From the NCBI GenBank assembly GCA_019096065.1, contig JAGUCH010000003.1, positions 7,688,001-7,752,000 of the forward strand: a stretch of DNA of 64,000 bases, given 5' to 3'. Under the pieces are notes generated by a model, which saw only the letters and a program-made list of their open reading frames with translations, made no database searches and was not told the DNA's origin. Origin of the DNA: Paracyclopina nana. Lineage: Eukaryota; Arthropoda; Copepoda; Cyclopoida; Cyclopettidae. Shown in pieces: positions 58,201 through 62,600 of the stretch; the first letter of the stretch is position 1, and each line of letters opens with the position of its first letter. Both the position numbers and the translations under genes were made by a program.

Positions 58201-59339
58201 TGGTCTAAAAAGCCTCTACGTTTCACTTTTTTGTTCAACGTAGAGGTGCGAAATTCGGTTTGCTCCTAAGTTATGCAACTGCCCGCAGGGGTTAGAAAAC
58301 GAGTTCTTTACTGACTCCAAAGTTAGCTCCAAAACTTTCACTCCATATCTTGCATGAAAGCCATTCTTTATTTGCATTTTTTCCCATGAGTCCTCAAGTT
58401 TGAGTTAATACTGCATGTTAGGCTAGTGCGTCATATGCGATATTATTTCGATTTGTCTAGCTGCAATCTAATAATATTCTACATTTGGATTAATTAGCTC
58501 TCTCCAGGTTCTGTTTAATTGGTCGACTTGATTCTACAAATTATAAATTATCTAATTTAAGCTAGCATAAATGGGTTGAAAACAAGCGATTATTTTATTT
58601 TTTCCAGCTCGTTGCTTATGTGACTGCACCTGAATTTTCTCATGTGGTTAAAAATGTCTGGATCGATCTCTTCGAAGAGGAGGATGAAAGGTACGTGTGT
58701 ACCCTTTTTGAATCGATAAAATGTGAAACACTATGAATTCTAGGCAAACTTATGGTGACTTAGTCACGATTGTTGTTGTTCCACGACTGCCCAGAGATGC
58801 CAAGGTCGAATTTCATGCAATTGCAGCTCATACTGTATCCAAAATCGATTGTAATTAGTATCTGAAAATGTCACGCTTGCAGCAATCTTGCAGTTTTAGC
58901 TGTCTTTTCAGATGATGCCAGCACTCGGGTCATGAGTCGATGTGCCCAAAATGAGTGGACTTTTTCCAGGCGGAGATTCCAAAGTATTTCAGTTGAAGGT
59001 AAGCTGTAAAAACTTTTGTATATAAAGTTTATGCGAAGCAGACAAAGCATACATAATTTGTTCCAACATTGCTGCTCTATTCTTAAAGTAAGCTTGACTC
59101 GCTTACGAGAGAAGTTTAAAGTTTTGAAAATGAATTGCTCTCCTTTTTCAGCCTGCGATTTCATTCGGTCCCTGGACAAATGTCGAATCTTGGTTTATTG
59201 CAAAGCCTCCGACATGGGCTCGATCCCATCAATTATTCACGTGGAGGTGTTTCCAGTCCAAGCTTTCACGGAGGCTGACACAGCTCTGGTATTGTATTTT
59301 GTCCAAGATGCCCGCAAAAATAACCAAGGTGAACTATGA
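28214..59339 (+). CDS. DPH6: Diphthine-ammonia ligase with RidA-like C-terminal domains
   Basis: Last step of diphthamide synthesis on eEF2: ATP-dependent amidation of diphthine in the cytosol. Twelve exons: 28214-28343, 28397-28658, 28716-28896, 28949-29040, 29101-29191, 29283-29562, 39438-39724, 40989-41144, 58608-58690, 58744-58850, 58894-58998, 59152-59339; total 1962 nt, 653 aa. The PP-loop is ALISGGKDSCYSM; ELDSYMFQTVGHQ, GAILSDYQRVRVENV and CGEGGEYETFTLDCPLF are ligase signatures (residues 1-250). Residues about 345-640 hold RidA/YjgF-like domains (WAPANIGPYSQAK, VEAGVAHIAGQIG), as in yeast and many invertebrates but not in the 267-aa human form. Introns 6 (9875 nt) and 8 (17,463 nt) are inflated by LTR elements in the sense direction; the others are 43-91 nt except intron 7 (1264 nt). 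Exon 10/11 junction (43-nt intron) is the least certain. AATAAA at 59375. Confidence 0.88.
29797..30041 (+). repeat. 5' LTR of gypsy copy B
   Basis: 245 bp, TGTAG...CTACA, identical by eye to the 3' LTR and to both copy A LTRs. Candidate primer-binding site TGGCGCGGGTCG starts at 30044. AATAAA lies in the middle of the LTR, downstream of an Inr-like ATCAGT. Confidence 0.95.
30371..30752 (+). repeat. Degenerate repeats in the gypsy leader
   Basis: Blocks beginning CAAATA at 30371, 30507 and 30753 bound imperfect repeats that share a GGCCGAATGGTC core, a GCAAATCATT core and a GATTCCA/CTGAAGCTGG-type core with GCCGGCCAC or GGTCACCAC. The same array is in copy A (about 16400-16780). In the Drosophila gypsy element the corresponding leader carries an insulator array; whether this one binds a protein is unknown. 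Confidence 0.45.
30969..32015 (+). pseudogene. gag: Gag of gypsy copy B, frameshifted
   Basis: Start codon 30969-30971 (CCACCATGG), apparent 61-nt intron 30972-31032, body from 31033. Relative to copy A it lacks single bases in C/G runs near 31662, twice between 31840 and 31855, and near 31897. The frame is lost between the capsid-like region and the CCHC knuckle, and again in the RGG box. All four are homopolymer losses, so assembly error is a live alternative to true decay. Confidence 0.8.
31991..32024 (+). promoter_or_regulatory. -1 ribosomal frameshift signal, gag/pol, copy B
   Basis: AAAAAAC at 31991-31997, 7-nt spacer, stem 32005-32012 with 32017-32024 (8 bp, GC-rich), loop TAAG holding the gag stop at 32013. 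Identical to copy A. Confidence 0.85.
32030..36256 (+). pseudogene. pol: pol polyprotein of gypsy copy B, frameshifted
   Basis: Protease-RT-RNase H-integrase in three blocks: 32030-32806, 32803-33702 and 33482-36256. A one-base loss in a C run near 32684 and a one-base gain in a C run near 33517 cause the breaks, at sites different from copy A. Motifs: LIDSGNTW (protease), YLDD (RT), integrase HHCC (HETMGHQGRDT ... CRTCQKH), AIDYVGPL, HSDRGTHF and NWVERAHRDL (D-D-E). A 200-aa tail follows the integrase and ends at 36256. Confidence 0.85.
36445..38772 (+). CDS. env: env-like glycoprotein of gypsy copy B, open
   Basis: Open frame of 775 aa from the ATG at 36445, placed five bases after a strong acceptor (ACTCTCTTTTCCAG/AAGC at 36439/36440), which suggests expression from a spliced RNA. 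Signal peptide (MYFTILMTFTLLLEVPSAQ), Cys-rich ectodomain with several N-glycosylation sites, an amphipathic Leu/Ala/His heptad-like stretch (LAFLHAKHALHLDDRFKFLQ), a hydrophobic membrane span (TGGLVILGLIKIILGSIIRMIIL) followed by RRR, and a charged tail with Pro/Asp. The ectodomain does not look like the baculovirus-F-type env of classic errantiviruses. Its Cys pattern is reminiscent, from memory only, of chuvirus-like glycoproteins captured by other LTR elements. Confidence 0.75.
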   Translation: MYFTILMTFTLLLEVPSAQPRPQPALQEGGDGPPEDPAATFTVFDCESPKSTHESVDLNDPDECDDIGTTYESAVNITVQVLQTATTKPVAAHRCHVTLTREVTRCGFDSVSYGTQIVAYHQPYTVSPQACRKAVERGYLIVEGQRVNVTLNVPANLAYFSRGGLDGDHRCRTMSFSHNGVMYHRSYEQTRIDALVTAVYGKLHTSSGRVVFDNHIVANYRDKIVHDTLEGTMVWEAHDTTCMEETSEVYQGPASLYPHQNSTMLGQVGDLLLIARKEESRYAGFVLKGVQSTCQRRVFRTQLRDFAVVLLRPGEAPIAASTHLTEEVHHAHVQTQLAFLHAKHALHLDDRFKFLQDLICKNERSILHTKLQDMASGGSSYATLDSHGPGHLVTRAGAVAYITSCYPMQAMTRAFPNCTQEIPVLVGNHSRFADPLSFILVDRPSIIPCDAITPVKWRIQGHWMCATPSIHSCTPPSQLDPTSDRQHGRPYEIGRGLGGGIYSAQQQAEHALYLQLYHAREAVVTTLTSNVLRNSFARGSGATTLWSEDDIDMMVDQVGNALIPFFSTVGKYWSYMTGGLVILGLIKIILGSIIRMIILYRRRGLGWWLMYGLWHTAFMAVELPWRMVANLGNDGPLFPGDDDEDDGHPDFRRRPRWKRDHRERAATELSDFTVQDGSETGEKDPLDAPDKSTSPLKALRRWTRPDKETQAYQDLQAQIRTIHQQYTDLYGVLQQTLPQARMVDANGTQPSAPAMEGPPRGSLLDLTQSVTARTQ
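38781..38790 (+). other. Polypurine tract of gypsy copy B
   Basis: CGTGGGGTGA directly abuts the 3' LTR; plus-strand primer position. The mirror image abuts 8365 in copy A. Confidence 0.6.
38791..39035 (+). repeat. 3' LTR of gypsy copy B
   Basis: 245 bp, identical by eye to 29797-30041, followed by the GACA duplication. Confidence 0.95.
40158..40240 (-). pseudogene. tRNA-like sequence (Trp-like anticodon arm)
   Basis: On the minus strand: CTCAGTGG D-arm-like start, a 5-bp anticodon stem TGATT/AATCA around the 7-nt loop ATCCAAC (anticodon position CCA), and box-B-like GGTTCGAACCT. T-stem and acceptor pairing are poor, so this is a degenerate tRNA or SINE head rather than a functional gene. 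Lies in DPH6 intron 7. Confidence 0.4.
40296..40385 (-). pseudogene. tRNA-derived sequence with Pol III boxes and T-run
   Basis: On the minus strand: box-A-like TGGTACATTGG, box-B-like AGTTCAAACCC, and a run of ten T downstream (40296-40305) as a Pol III terminator. Cloverleaf pairing is imperfect. Could be a SINE head or decayed tRNA. Confidence 0.4.
40565..40750. repeat. Inverted repeat, about 72-nt arms (fold-back/MITE-like)
   Basis: The left arm, about 40567-40638 (GAGCTGGGGCACGTAAA ... AATGGAAAAACACTCG), is repeated as its reverse complement at about 40675-40748, with roughly 90% identity and a 36-nt loop. No coding potential; intronic in DPH6. Confidence 0.75.
41145..42934. other. Start of DPH6 intron 8, no feature recognised
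   Basis: About 1.8 kb of AT-rich intronic sequence before the 3' end of the nested antisense gene. No coding-like frame, repeat or RNA gene seen. Confidence 0.5.
42935..56800 (-). CDS. Nested antisense gene: single-pass membrane protein, 463 aa, unknown
   Basis: Not recognised. It lies wholly inside DPH6 intron 8 on the opposite strand. Five exons, 56636-56800, 56371-56571, 55616-55888, 43887-44252 and 42935-43321, each a multiple of three, all GT-AG, total 1392 nt. The N-terminus has GGVRVLIPQQFPGAFYYPPC and YFNPKTREFFYHTAQPWP, then a Pro/His/Tyr-rich stretch, one membrane helix (ICELILVILVLLLWLYSFY) followed by a basic/aromatic segment (RLYLVWQKTLNF) and WDLLVNWVIERIQIKKLK. The C-terminal half is Ser-rich and probably cytosolic, ending in YSDSEEV. 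Intron 3 is 11,363 nt because of the BEL/Pao insertion, antisense to this gene. Intron 43322-43886 and the flanks 44253-44925 and 55366-55615 show nothing else. Confidence 0.7.
44926..45141 (+). repeat. 5' LTR of the BEL/Pao element
   Basis: 216 bp, identical by eye to 55150-55365; AATAAA at 45039-45044. Confidence 0.95.
45304..51990 (+). CDS. gag-pol: BEL/Pao Gag-Pol polyprotein, 2228 aa
   Basis: One uninterrupted frame from ATG 45304, so no frameshift is needed. Residues 1-660 are Gag-like; 665-700 are Arg/Gly/Tyr-rich; about 773-840 are Cys/His knuckles (CLLCKKSGHRCCEC, CPRCLQGKH, CDVCGSTSHH). Aspartic protease: LIDAGSSATLL, D927. Reverse transcriptase: YMDD at 1333-1336. RNase H: CSDGSD, D1522. 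Integrase: CSRCTRNH zinc part, D1925 (ALDYTG), D1987 (SDNGGS), E2046 (NGQIESFVK). The order PR-RT-RNH-IN with YMDD and this integrase core is BEL/Pao. DLGCP recurs at residue 879 (before the protease) and 1695 (between RNase H and integrase). Five or six of the hairpins described separately lie inside this ORF. Confidence 0.95.
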   Translation: MSKETTKKYGLRHNPIRNVRLTSGDYEHEIKEARSTSTVADRASDIESARQNEVSKRIADFKARISSDQSVCIAGHPDIVENASTSVLDTATTELDLRYSDSTMLGDETNSVHMMTAVDPTHAGMAPWKEAWASAKASLESDITRLEDSLKAATKTGAVECVRNGFSNLIETLKSDAIVLDSLVTQGDREEFGVEMRAMNQKLVGLVMKASAKARSIMVLGVSSEAEALVAAASNRPEEKVQTQQSTQPAQQENDTEESGVDRAIALNGEFFSLVAQLKSADRELRKLRAGSMEATQQVNMMRTVNKRRVEVSEQLMAMPDSEDFPINRQCIVIGNKEAENIVSTFPTGTRGQVEPPPPTMDGGTQENNYAPRMEEDMKMLQLGVPAVHLTEEKYKEKLTKEEEFLDQHTVIEQVRRRKTADVCWADIMQRRNLHRYYDPSLPKDTNSRDDVKPMFFDGANTGAYRDFKEYVHAAIIKKKNMSWFEKISKLKYLCTGGAKFAVRRCTLDFEGLVSALENLDATYLGHPGEAEEMVHDLSAQLTKMIPINMRNLATLETTLALVEEIIDCNGRGGRDALDGEQSILSNIQFEVNARRDYERFKEQKMQSRNSLRLFITWARTRIREIQRSRKVCTVVEDINKMHDRNYHRGGGQNYGLVPPPQAAEPSQPTRGYRGGGYRGRARRPFFGGRREQSYYVWQDEYPTRYEDPYGDEEVYWWDHNQPSATPGEPQYQGYEQEVVAHCDNQGRGGWYDFGCQDQDEECVNLVSGKTICLLCKKSGHRCCECPEWSLFKLQDIIKVIEDAKICPRCLQGKHTLADCKRQSHCDVCGSTSHHTKIHRSKPKEEESKKTGKEDMKELLASMTKLMTKLSETTLLSQDLGCPDNGDGKEDVILLAANATRSWLTVPVEISVDAMFEKTVSTNALIDAGSSATLLKPSLAKSLGFKGKRKPLTVKVVGDKSITQPSQEGVIYIRAKNDKNQVYELKFSTFDLPVSIKPINPNEFKAKHSELEKIDFPVPEAGGVGLLIGFNNTILMSSEQDVVVKNGPLARKTPLGWSILNYPGSTGEESTLLVDDWKTFNQSAMTESEFRYMLDRQYGLESIGIDKKEEPIKRLNLAEEMALIKMKSSMRLLPSGHVEVAIPFVKDIPDLPDNFTQCAAIQRSLDKKHAADPGVMAAIGSTFEEYLALGIIEPVPKHELGKGYFLPVFCVARHTSETTKYRFVYNAKQKFDGTSINEQMYTGPNYLEDIFDTMLKFRVGDIAVVADIEKMYLMIALPEKDRKYVRIIINGKQYQFCRWPFGLRAAPSVANFVVKSHIKARGSKLLQDTVNIYMDDVIVAFKAKDTAKKVIEELIPLMSEIGMELRKFVSNDKEVLEKVPAERRGKAMVVEEEMETRIHSTLGLKWDPVTDRIGYQLSKHNQDVVTKRIMASQIPSVFDPLGALAPCLLKARKALQLAHKADKEKKISWDEDLSKVDSKDAKEAVKLWKQWQKEFNQMTSVSYPRKVAAEINEDTILHMCSDGSDLAFATVAYISQRGSQPQPRWLTTKARIQGVRQRSIPEVELAGTLLSARLSNRLIRLFGIKRENVWYWVDNKPVIYWIRKPGVERCVFVRNRVIEIADTTLMEHWNHIATAENSADLPTRGCTGDQLKDHKNYWEGPEFFKEAQDQWKLTDIKVLEEELLGSGEITLLGEDLGCPRKIAVNQLAMIQPHEVVEGGMNAVQGSHVVFQQMKKIVSLRMASRWSTMIRAMARIVAKSRKLGVEFVIPEEILSEVVRRVLIYAQWLKWEKEILHFEKTGKWKMTLQDKHTLMMDSDGLLRICTRLYKQDLAGSRINPVLMADTWPFTLYVWSVHLLENHIRYDNLWHRVSKEIAGPGVKKAAYKVSRECSRCTRNHAKMPKQLMGGISKVDLTNLRPCAKIALDYTGAQWVKFRRKRIPVYVLVAVCLSTKVVTLEITMGMNTEDLILALTRIAARRGPIEEAFSDNGGSFKMAKRLLEKEVKPQDLKHEVEQIDWEKLQMQTAKYVRKWTLSPPRDHEANGQIESFVKLAKNAIQDNVDRGEVDLEVYRTWVAQAENVVNSRPIAVIKQDNDEKLVLTPNHLLVGRLGDAGIFSQDHELGFSVHELAERMAKFEKSWCDYFLQSMHDRCKFKTKYNAKIKEGDLVVVAEEDLNVKRHQWKLAKVLKVQRSADGLVRRVIVQQKKSVFERGIRDVIPVAEFPHIDLA
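46372..46394 (+). other. Heptaloop hairpin H1 (loop AACCATG)
   Basis: CCCCCGcC / GaCGGGGG with one c-a mismatch around loop 46380-46386. The loop is one base from AACCAAG, the complement of CTTGGTT. Confidence 0.5.
47524..47554 (+). other. Heptaloop hairpin H2 (loop AACCAAG)
   Basis: Twelve of thirteen positions pair (47524-47535 with 47543-47554: two G-T wobbles, one a-c mismatch) around loop 47536-47542. Confidence 0.55.
47933..47955 (+). other. Heptaloop hairpin H3 (loop CTTGGTT)
   Basis: Perfect 8-bp stem GTCAGGAC/GTCCTGAC, loop 47941-47947. Five more pairs are possible outside a small internal loop. Encodes QDLGCP just before the protease. Confidence 0.7.
49552..49582 (+). other. Heptaloop hairpin H4 (loop AACCAGG)
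   Basis: ACAT/ATGT inner stem, 2x2 internal loop, then six more pairs; loop 49564-49570 is the exact complement of the CCTGGTT loop of H7. Confidence 0.4.
49921..49941 (+). other. Heptaloop hairpin H5 (loop AACCAAG)
   Basis: Perfect 7-bp stem CAGCCAC/GTGGCTG; loop 49928-49934. Confidence 0.65.
50381..50403 (+). other. Heptaloop hairpin H6 (loop CTTGGTT)
   Basis: GCGaGGAC/GTCCcCGC, seven pairs and one mismatch; loop 50389-50395. Encodes EDLGCP between RNase H and integrase. Confidence 0.6.
51991..52105 (+). other. Spacer between the BEL/Pao ORFs with poly(A) run
   Basis: The ORF1 stop TAA opens a run of about 16 A. The ORF2 frame (+1 relative to ORF1) has an in-frame TAG before the ORF2 ATG, so ORF2 is not a simple frameshift extension. 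A TCTGGTAGCGCTG direct repeat brackets the first ORF2 ATG (about 52086 and 52113). Confidence 0.6.
52106..55117 (+). CDS. BEL/Pao ORF2: DEDDy 3'-5' exonuclease with zinc knuckles, 1003 aa
   Basis: Second ORF of the element; not a standard BEL/Pao gene. Residues 1-590 are of no family I know (Lys/Arg/Ser-rich start, then helical, charged regions). Residues about 590-775 form a 3'-5' exonuclease domain of the RNase D/WRN/EXD1 type: Exo I TVDCEGF (D598, E600), Exo II KLGFGVDGDLKRF (D677), SWVDVGHIIKLL, Exo III YYDRID (Y747, D751). All five DEDDy residues are present. The C-terminus (901-955) has Cys/His knuckles (CLICGEFEHDASDC, CGRDGHASKVC, CMSCGGRGHNAGHH). A second ATG at 52229 (GAAAATGGCG, MADKKRSG) is in better context and may be the true start. 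How it is translated (spliced RNA, reinitiation, internal entry) cannot be seen. EXD1-like annotation is expected for such proteins; catalytic competence is inferred. Confidence 0.8.
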   Translation: MKCLVALTNSEAERRLSKKRANNNKSAPNFLVKTQQCKKVKMADKKRSGSSGEDDERKKRRVSTNPGCSRDSSEDLRITIANTGEEPSETKPKHGMAAFTSERQIDHAAEIMRATGFRRLHWYTNNDVSRRDAFFEVFKDPEILLIGDQYNWGEKLPDDSRPAERRRKMRRMDEWRAYRALICRSRGMSLMETYMFSYGNQFVDIMRMYKEQPDPELEELPDKATMTRCWMAARALGQYIKDSMSDPAWEKGVLQAMEAGMGMHVVPKMYKLYKEGDVADVIMIDQMRTSLSIDEMEQLSVFKKLPIVTREHNDQFVKALKDTLEAINAPALEVRMKVVHHKRCQTEADPEMSGVAPHQGQDLGCPGPSGVQPGMDKNRRVVLEDVDVDMEAAPAKVELISVACQAAGVAELITIACQTEERTEAAPRPTTSTPVVIPAGMEDEIMADFRGSQLKDVSKLSTSVTPMDEDEKYLRKYTKTYECPELEAGKVYDMTSEQERKCHHLGCAIRREFDLVETTDKSMTVALVVTVKEARRLASMAKGTPYDLESPKIRSVYIYGLTKKDNMYSSNSFPEIEHALELEEFFECIEKARMMTVDCEGFHQSHKVAYAKKFPPTVDEFNNMTSYVHMGAPNGIAFGTRVGFVGPTFVGRKLPQRIVDLLESRSVFKLGFGVDGDLKRFQLMGINVRSWVDVGHIIKLLRPSANVGKEEMLRLLGVQHSVRFPKWARENPYGGFVDEYSDSTIYYDRIDQFAPMAGVFKAACRVAECEGLQDGDNLYPYVLALLALYENVPLKFGTQPRVEFRGLLDEPEVPLDVLRVESRLFNSREHVMKKLRSLELLWPISRSFFPHLSNSAVQSLESDLEASLVDLHRAAVMDGAVGRVTTTAKKNRKIIKYPHACLICGEFEHDASDCLELPTCTLPYCGRDGHASKVCPQVLERCMSCGGRGHNAGHHQDHDLVQLFAGERVAPFVHVMAVRQMDRNGKILVIQRYGAIKPLRRFE
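52284..52323 (+). other. Heptaloop hairpin H7 (loop CCTGGTT)
   Basis: CGAAC/GTTCG around loop 52301-52307, extended outward past an a-a mismatch and a bulged T to 15 pairs in total. Confidence 0.55.
53183..53207 (+). other. Heptaloop hairpin H8 (loop CTTGGTT)
   Basis: Perfect 9-bp stem GGCCAGGAC/GTCCTGGCC; loop 53192-53198. Encodes QDLGCP in ORF2. Confidence 0.7.
53674..53698 (+). other. Heptaloop hairpin H9 (loop CTTGGTT)
   Basis: GACGGTGGC pairs with GTCACCGTC (one G-T wobble); loop 53683-53689; one more T-A pair, then three more beyond an a-a mismatch. Read in another codon phase (ALVV), unlike H3, H6 and H8. Confidence 0.65.
54697..54720 (+). other. Heptaloop hairpin H10 (loop CTTGGTT)
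   Basis: TGAAG-c-GTC pairs with GACCTTCA, 8 pairs with one bulged C; loop 54706-54712. Codon phase as in H9. Confidence 0.55.
55150..55365 (+). repeat. 3' LTR of the BEL/Pao element
   Basis: 216 bp, identical by eye to the 5' LTR, preceded by AGAGGGGAC and followed by the GTAAT duplication. Confidence 0.95.
56801..58607. other. Rest of DPH6 intron 8, no feature recognised
   Basis: 1.8 kb upstream of the nested antisense gene, so it should include that gene's promoter. AT-rich with short meaningless frames only. Confidence 0.45.
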
Positions 59340-59651
59340 TAAATGAGGCTTTTCCTAGAATTCATCATTATATTAATAAAAAATGCTTCGCTAATATATA
59401 CGGTATCTGATCGCTCTGTAACTCATATCAGTATTTGCGTAGCTTTCTAAAATGGTTTCAACGAGCCATCAGTTGATTGTAGTGCACTCTGCTTTTGGTC
59501 AAGAAAGCGTGGAACAATGGCCTCTTTTCAAGCTGAAGAAGACATAGAATGCTATTTCCATTTATCTTGTCAGAGCTCTTTCCAAGCTGTAATGCATGAT
59601 ATCTAGATCCAATTACAACTTCAGATTTTATTCTCTCACATTCGACACATT

Positions 59652-62600
59652 TTAGTAGGCCCAAGCAGTACAAGGGCAATCACAGCCTGGGACTGGACAC
59701 AAATCATTTTGCATGAACCAATTTTTGACATGTTTGGCGTGGCCAGCGTGTCCACAATTGGGACAGCCCGATGCGAGACCTCTGACAGGCAGAAGACAAA
59801 TAACACAATACAAACTCGGCCTCAGACAGCCTCGGCACTGAGCACTCACATTTGCTCGAGTGCCACAGCTCTGGTTGTTTTCATGGTGATTGGTCGTTTC
59901 TGTCACATCGATGACCGAGGCTCCAGACTCTTGATTGAGGCAGTCGGCAGCGAGCTTCAGGTTATCGTGATCCTCATTGCTCTTGTCGACCAAGCTGGAG
60001 GCCTTGAGCACACAAAGCCTTTGTTTCCAGAGGCCCCAAATGTGCAGCTGATCTGCATAGATGGCCTTCAGCCTTTCATACGTGGCGAACAGCTCCGGAT
60101 CGAGGAGCGCATCTATAAATGGAGAAAAAACGTACATAGCATAATGCAGTCAGTAGGGAATTTTCTGCAAAGAGGATCAATGATTAATTGGGGAATTAGA
60201 GCAGAAAAGGGATATAATATGACGTAATGTTACCTTGATTAGGAAGAGGCTCTACCGTGAGTGAGCTTTCAGTAGTAGATTCGGAAGGCTCCTCGATGCT
60301 GTCAGTGGAAATTGATTTGGAAGGCCAGACGTCTTTGACGTGAATCGTGGGATTGGGACCAATTTCAGCTATTGTGTTGGCTGGGCTGTACAAACTATTT
60401 CCATTAAGAGCCTCCTCGCAGGCATCGCCCCATGAGTTGGACCGGTGGCTTTTCTGAAAGGCTCCATACAGCTCCAAATTGTTGTCGCTCGTCGTGTAAG
60501 GTAATCCCACACCTTTTCTGCTCTTGGGCTTACGCAGAGGAATTTTCGGCTTTGATTGCGCGCTGCTCAGTGATGCTAATTGAATTGTGTGGTAGGGAGA
60601 ATTGCCAGATTGACCCAAGCTCTTCATGATCTCTGGCTTGATGAACCAAAACTTGGTCTTCTTCTCTGAAGACCCACTTCCAGTGGCCTTCATCTTTCCT
60701 TTGGGGTCCAATACAGACAGATAATTCACTCTGCTTGAAGAAGATGGGCTTTGGAGAGCGGTCGTAGCTGGTTGAGGGAGGTGGATTGGAGAGCTCTCCG
60801 CAGAATTTGATAAACTGGAGAGTCTTGAGGCAATGATAGTCGGTGGCTTGGGAGACAACACTGATGGCTTCTGGAAAGGCCAGAACGTGCACAATATGCT
60901 GGCTGAGGTCTGGAAATCGCCCATTTTGATGCAGTGCCGCAGTATAGACTTGAGCAGGGGCTTTCCGAGTGGGTGAACTGCCCATGGGAGATCTTGCGTG
61001 ACACCCTTCAATTTGGCCACTTTACTGCACATCATCCACAATTTGGCCAAATCATCCCTCTTGCACTCCGAGGCGAGCTTGCAGTTCTGCAGGCAAACCT
61101 GGGCTGGGTCGCGACTCCAAACTTGATAGCTCTCTGCCAATCTCCTGTCATACGGCTGAAGCTTGGAAATGTCATAGACTGTCACCCTGCAGGGAAAAAT
61201 ATTTGTCATTCTCTGCTCTTGGAATTCATTATTAATATACGGCAGCATACTTTGGACTTTGTGTGCACTTCAGGCCGGAAAAGAAAGCTGGCGCCAAGTG
61301 GAAGAAACCAATGTTGGCCCCTGAAGTGGAGGAGGTAACAAACGATGTATTTGCAGATATGGTAGTGGTGGTTCCTCCTGTGCTGCAAACCACCACGATG
61401 GGAGATTGCTCTTTGGAAGCAATCATGTTGGAAGATGCAGCTCCCATTGAATCAAGGCCTCTTCCTTCGTCGGTGCTTCCACTCCTCACTCTCTTCACTT
61501 TGAATCGGCCCTTTTTGGTCAGAGAATTCGTATTGACAGTGGCGGATGAGGGCAACATTTCTGAGGGAAGGCCAGAAGTGATGCTAAATCGGCCCTTTCT
61601 CGTCAGAGAATTGCTGTTCGACTCGGAATATCCCACTGAAGAATAGGGGCTATAAATAAATGTTGCATTTTAATACAATACGTAAGCAGCTATTTTTGGT
61701 ATACTATTGGGTTAAGCAGTTTTTCCCCACACAGAGTTTGATTACTTCTTCCAAAGCCAGAAAATACTTTATTTTTTCCTACCAAAAGTTGGAGCTCAGT
61801 CAGCTCATAAACAAGAAAAAAACTTGGAAAGAGGAGAACTTTCTTTCTTTTTTCGTTTTATCGCTAATCACATCCATCTCTCTCGGATAGTTGATTGTAT
61901 TATGAAAAATCACCTAAGCCTGACCTTTACAATGCATTTTAGAAAGCCCGAACAAAAACCCTTATATCCGTACGTCATATAGATCAATAAAAAGTGTATA
62001 ATTACTTTGATGTGATCTGCACTCCTGATGGCTTCCAAGCAAGATGAGGCTCTTTCTGACCTTCCGAGTCGACATCAAAAGAGGCCAAAGACCTCGGAGT
62101 ACTAGCCCTTTTCTCTGACTCCAATTTCAAATGCTTTTGATGAGCCATTCGGCCAAAGCAGACGAGTGTGAGCCCATCTTTGCTGAATCTTGCACCTGTC
62201 GTCCTCGGGTAGGGAATGTTGGCATTATCATAGCTTGCCATATGCACAGGTCCCATGGTCAATGAACTGGAAGAAGGTAAAGTAGCCCCTGCCAAAGGAA
62301 ATGGTGGTGGTGAAGGCTTCCCTGTTTCACCAGGAGGCTTAGAAAGGCCTTCAAGCTCTGCAAAAATAATGCGCTGAAGCAGATGGAAAAGTGAAAGCCA
62401 TTCCTTTTCATCTTACCAAGGGAGTGCTGAGGTAGCTCTGCGAGCATGGTTTCAAGTTGCCTTAGACATGGATTAAGGCATGGACTTTTTTCCCTGACCT
62501 TCTCCGATGCTGTTTGTCGCAGGGCTTTCAGAATGTTACTCCTCGCCTGTGGGTCCAAAGTTGTGCCTTTGGCAAACACAAAACTGGGGGGAGCATTTTC

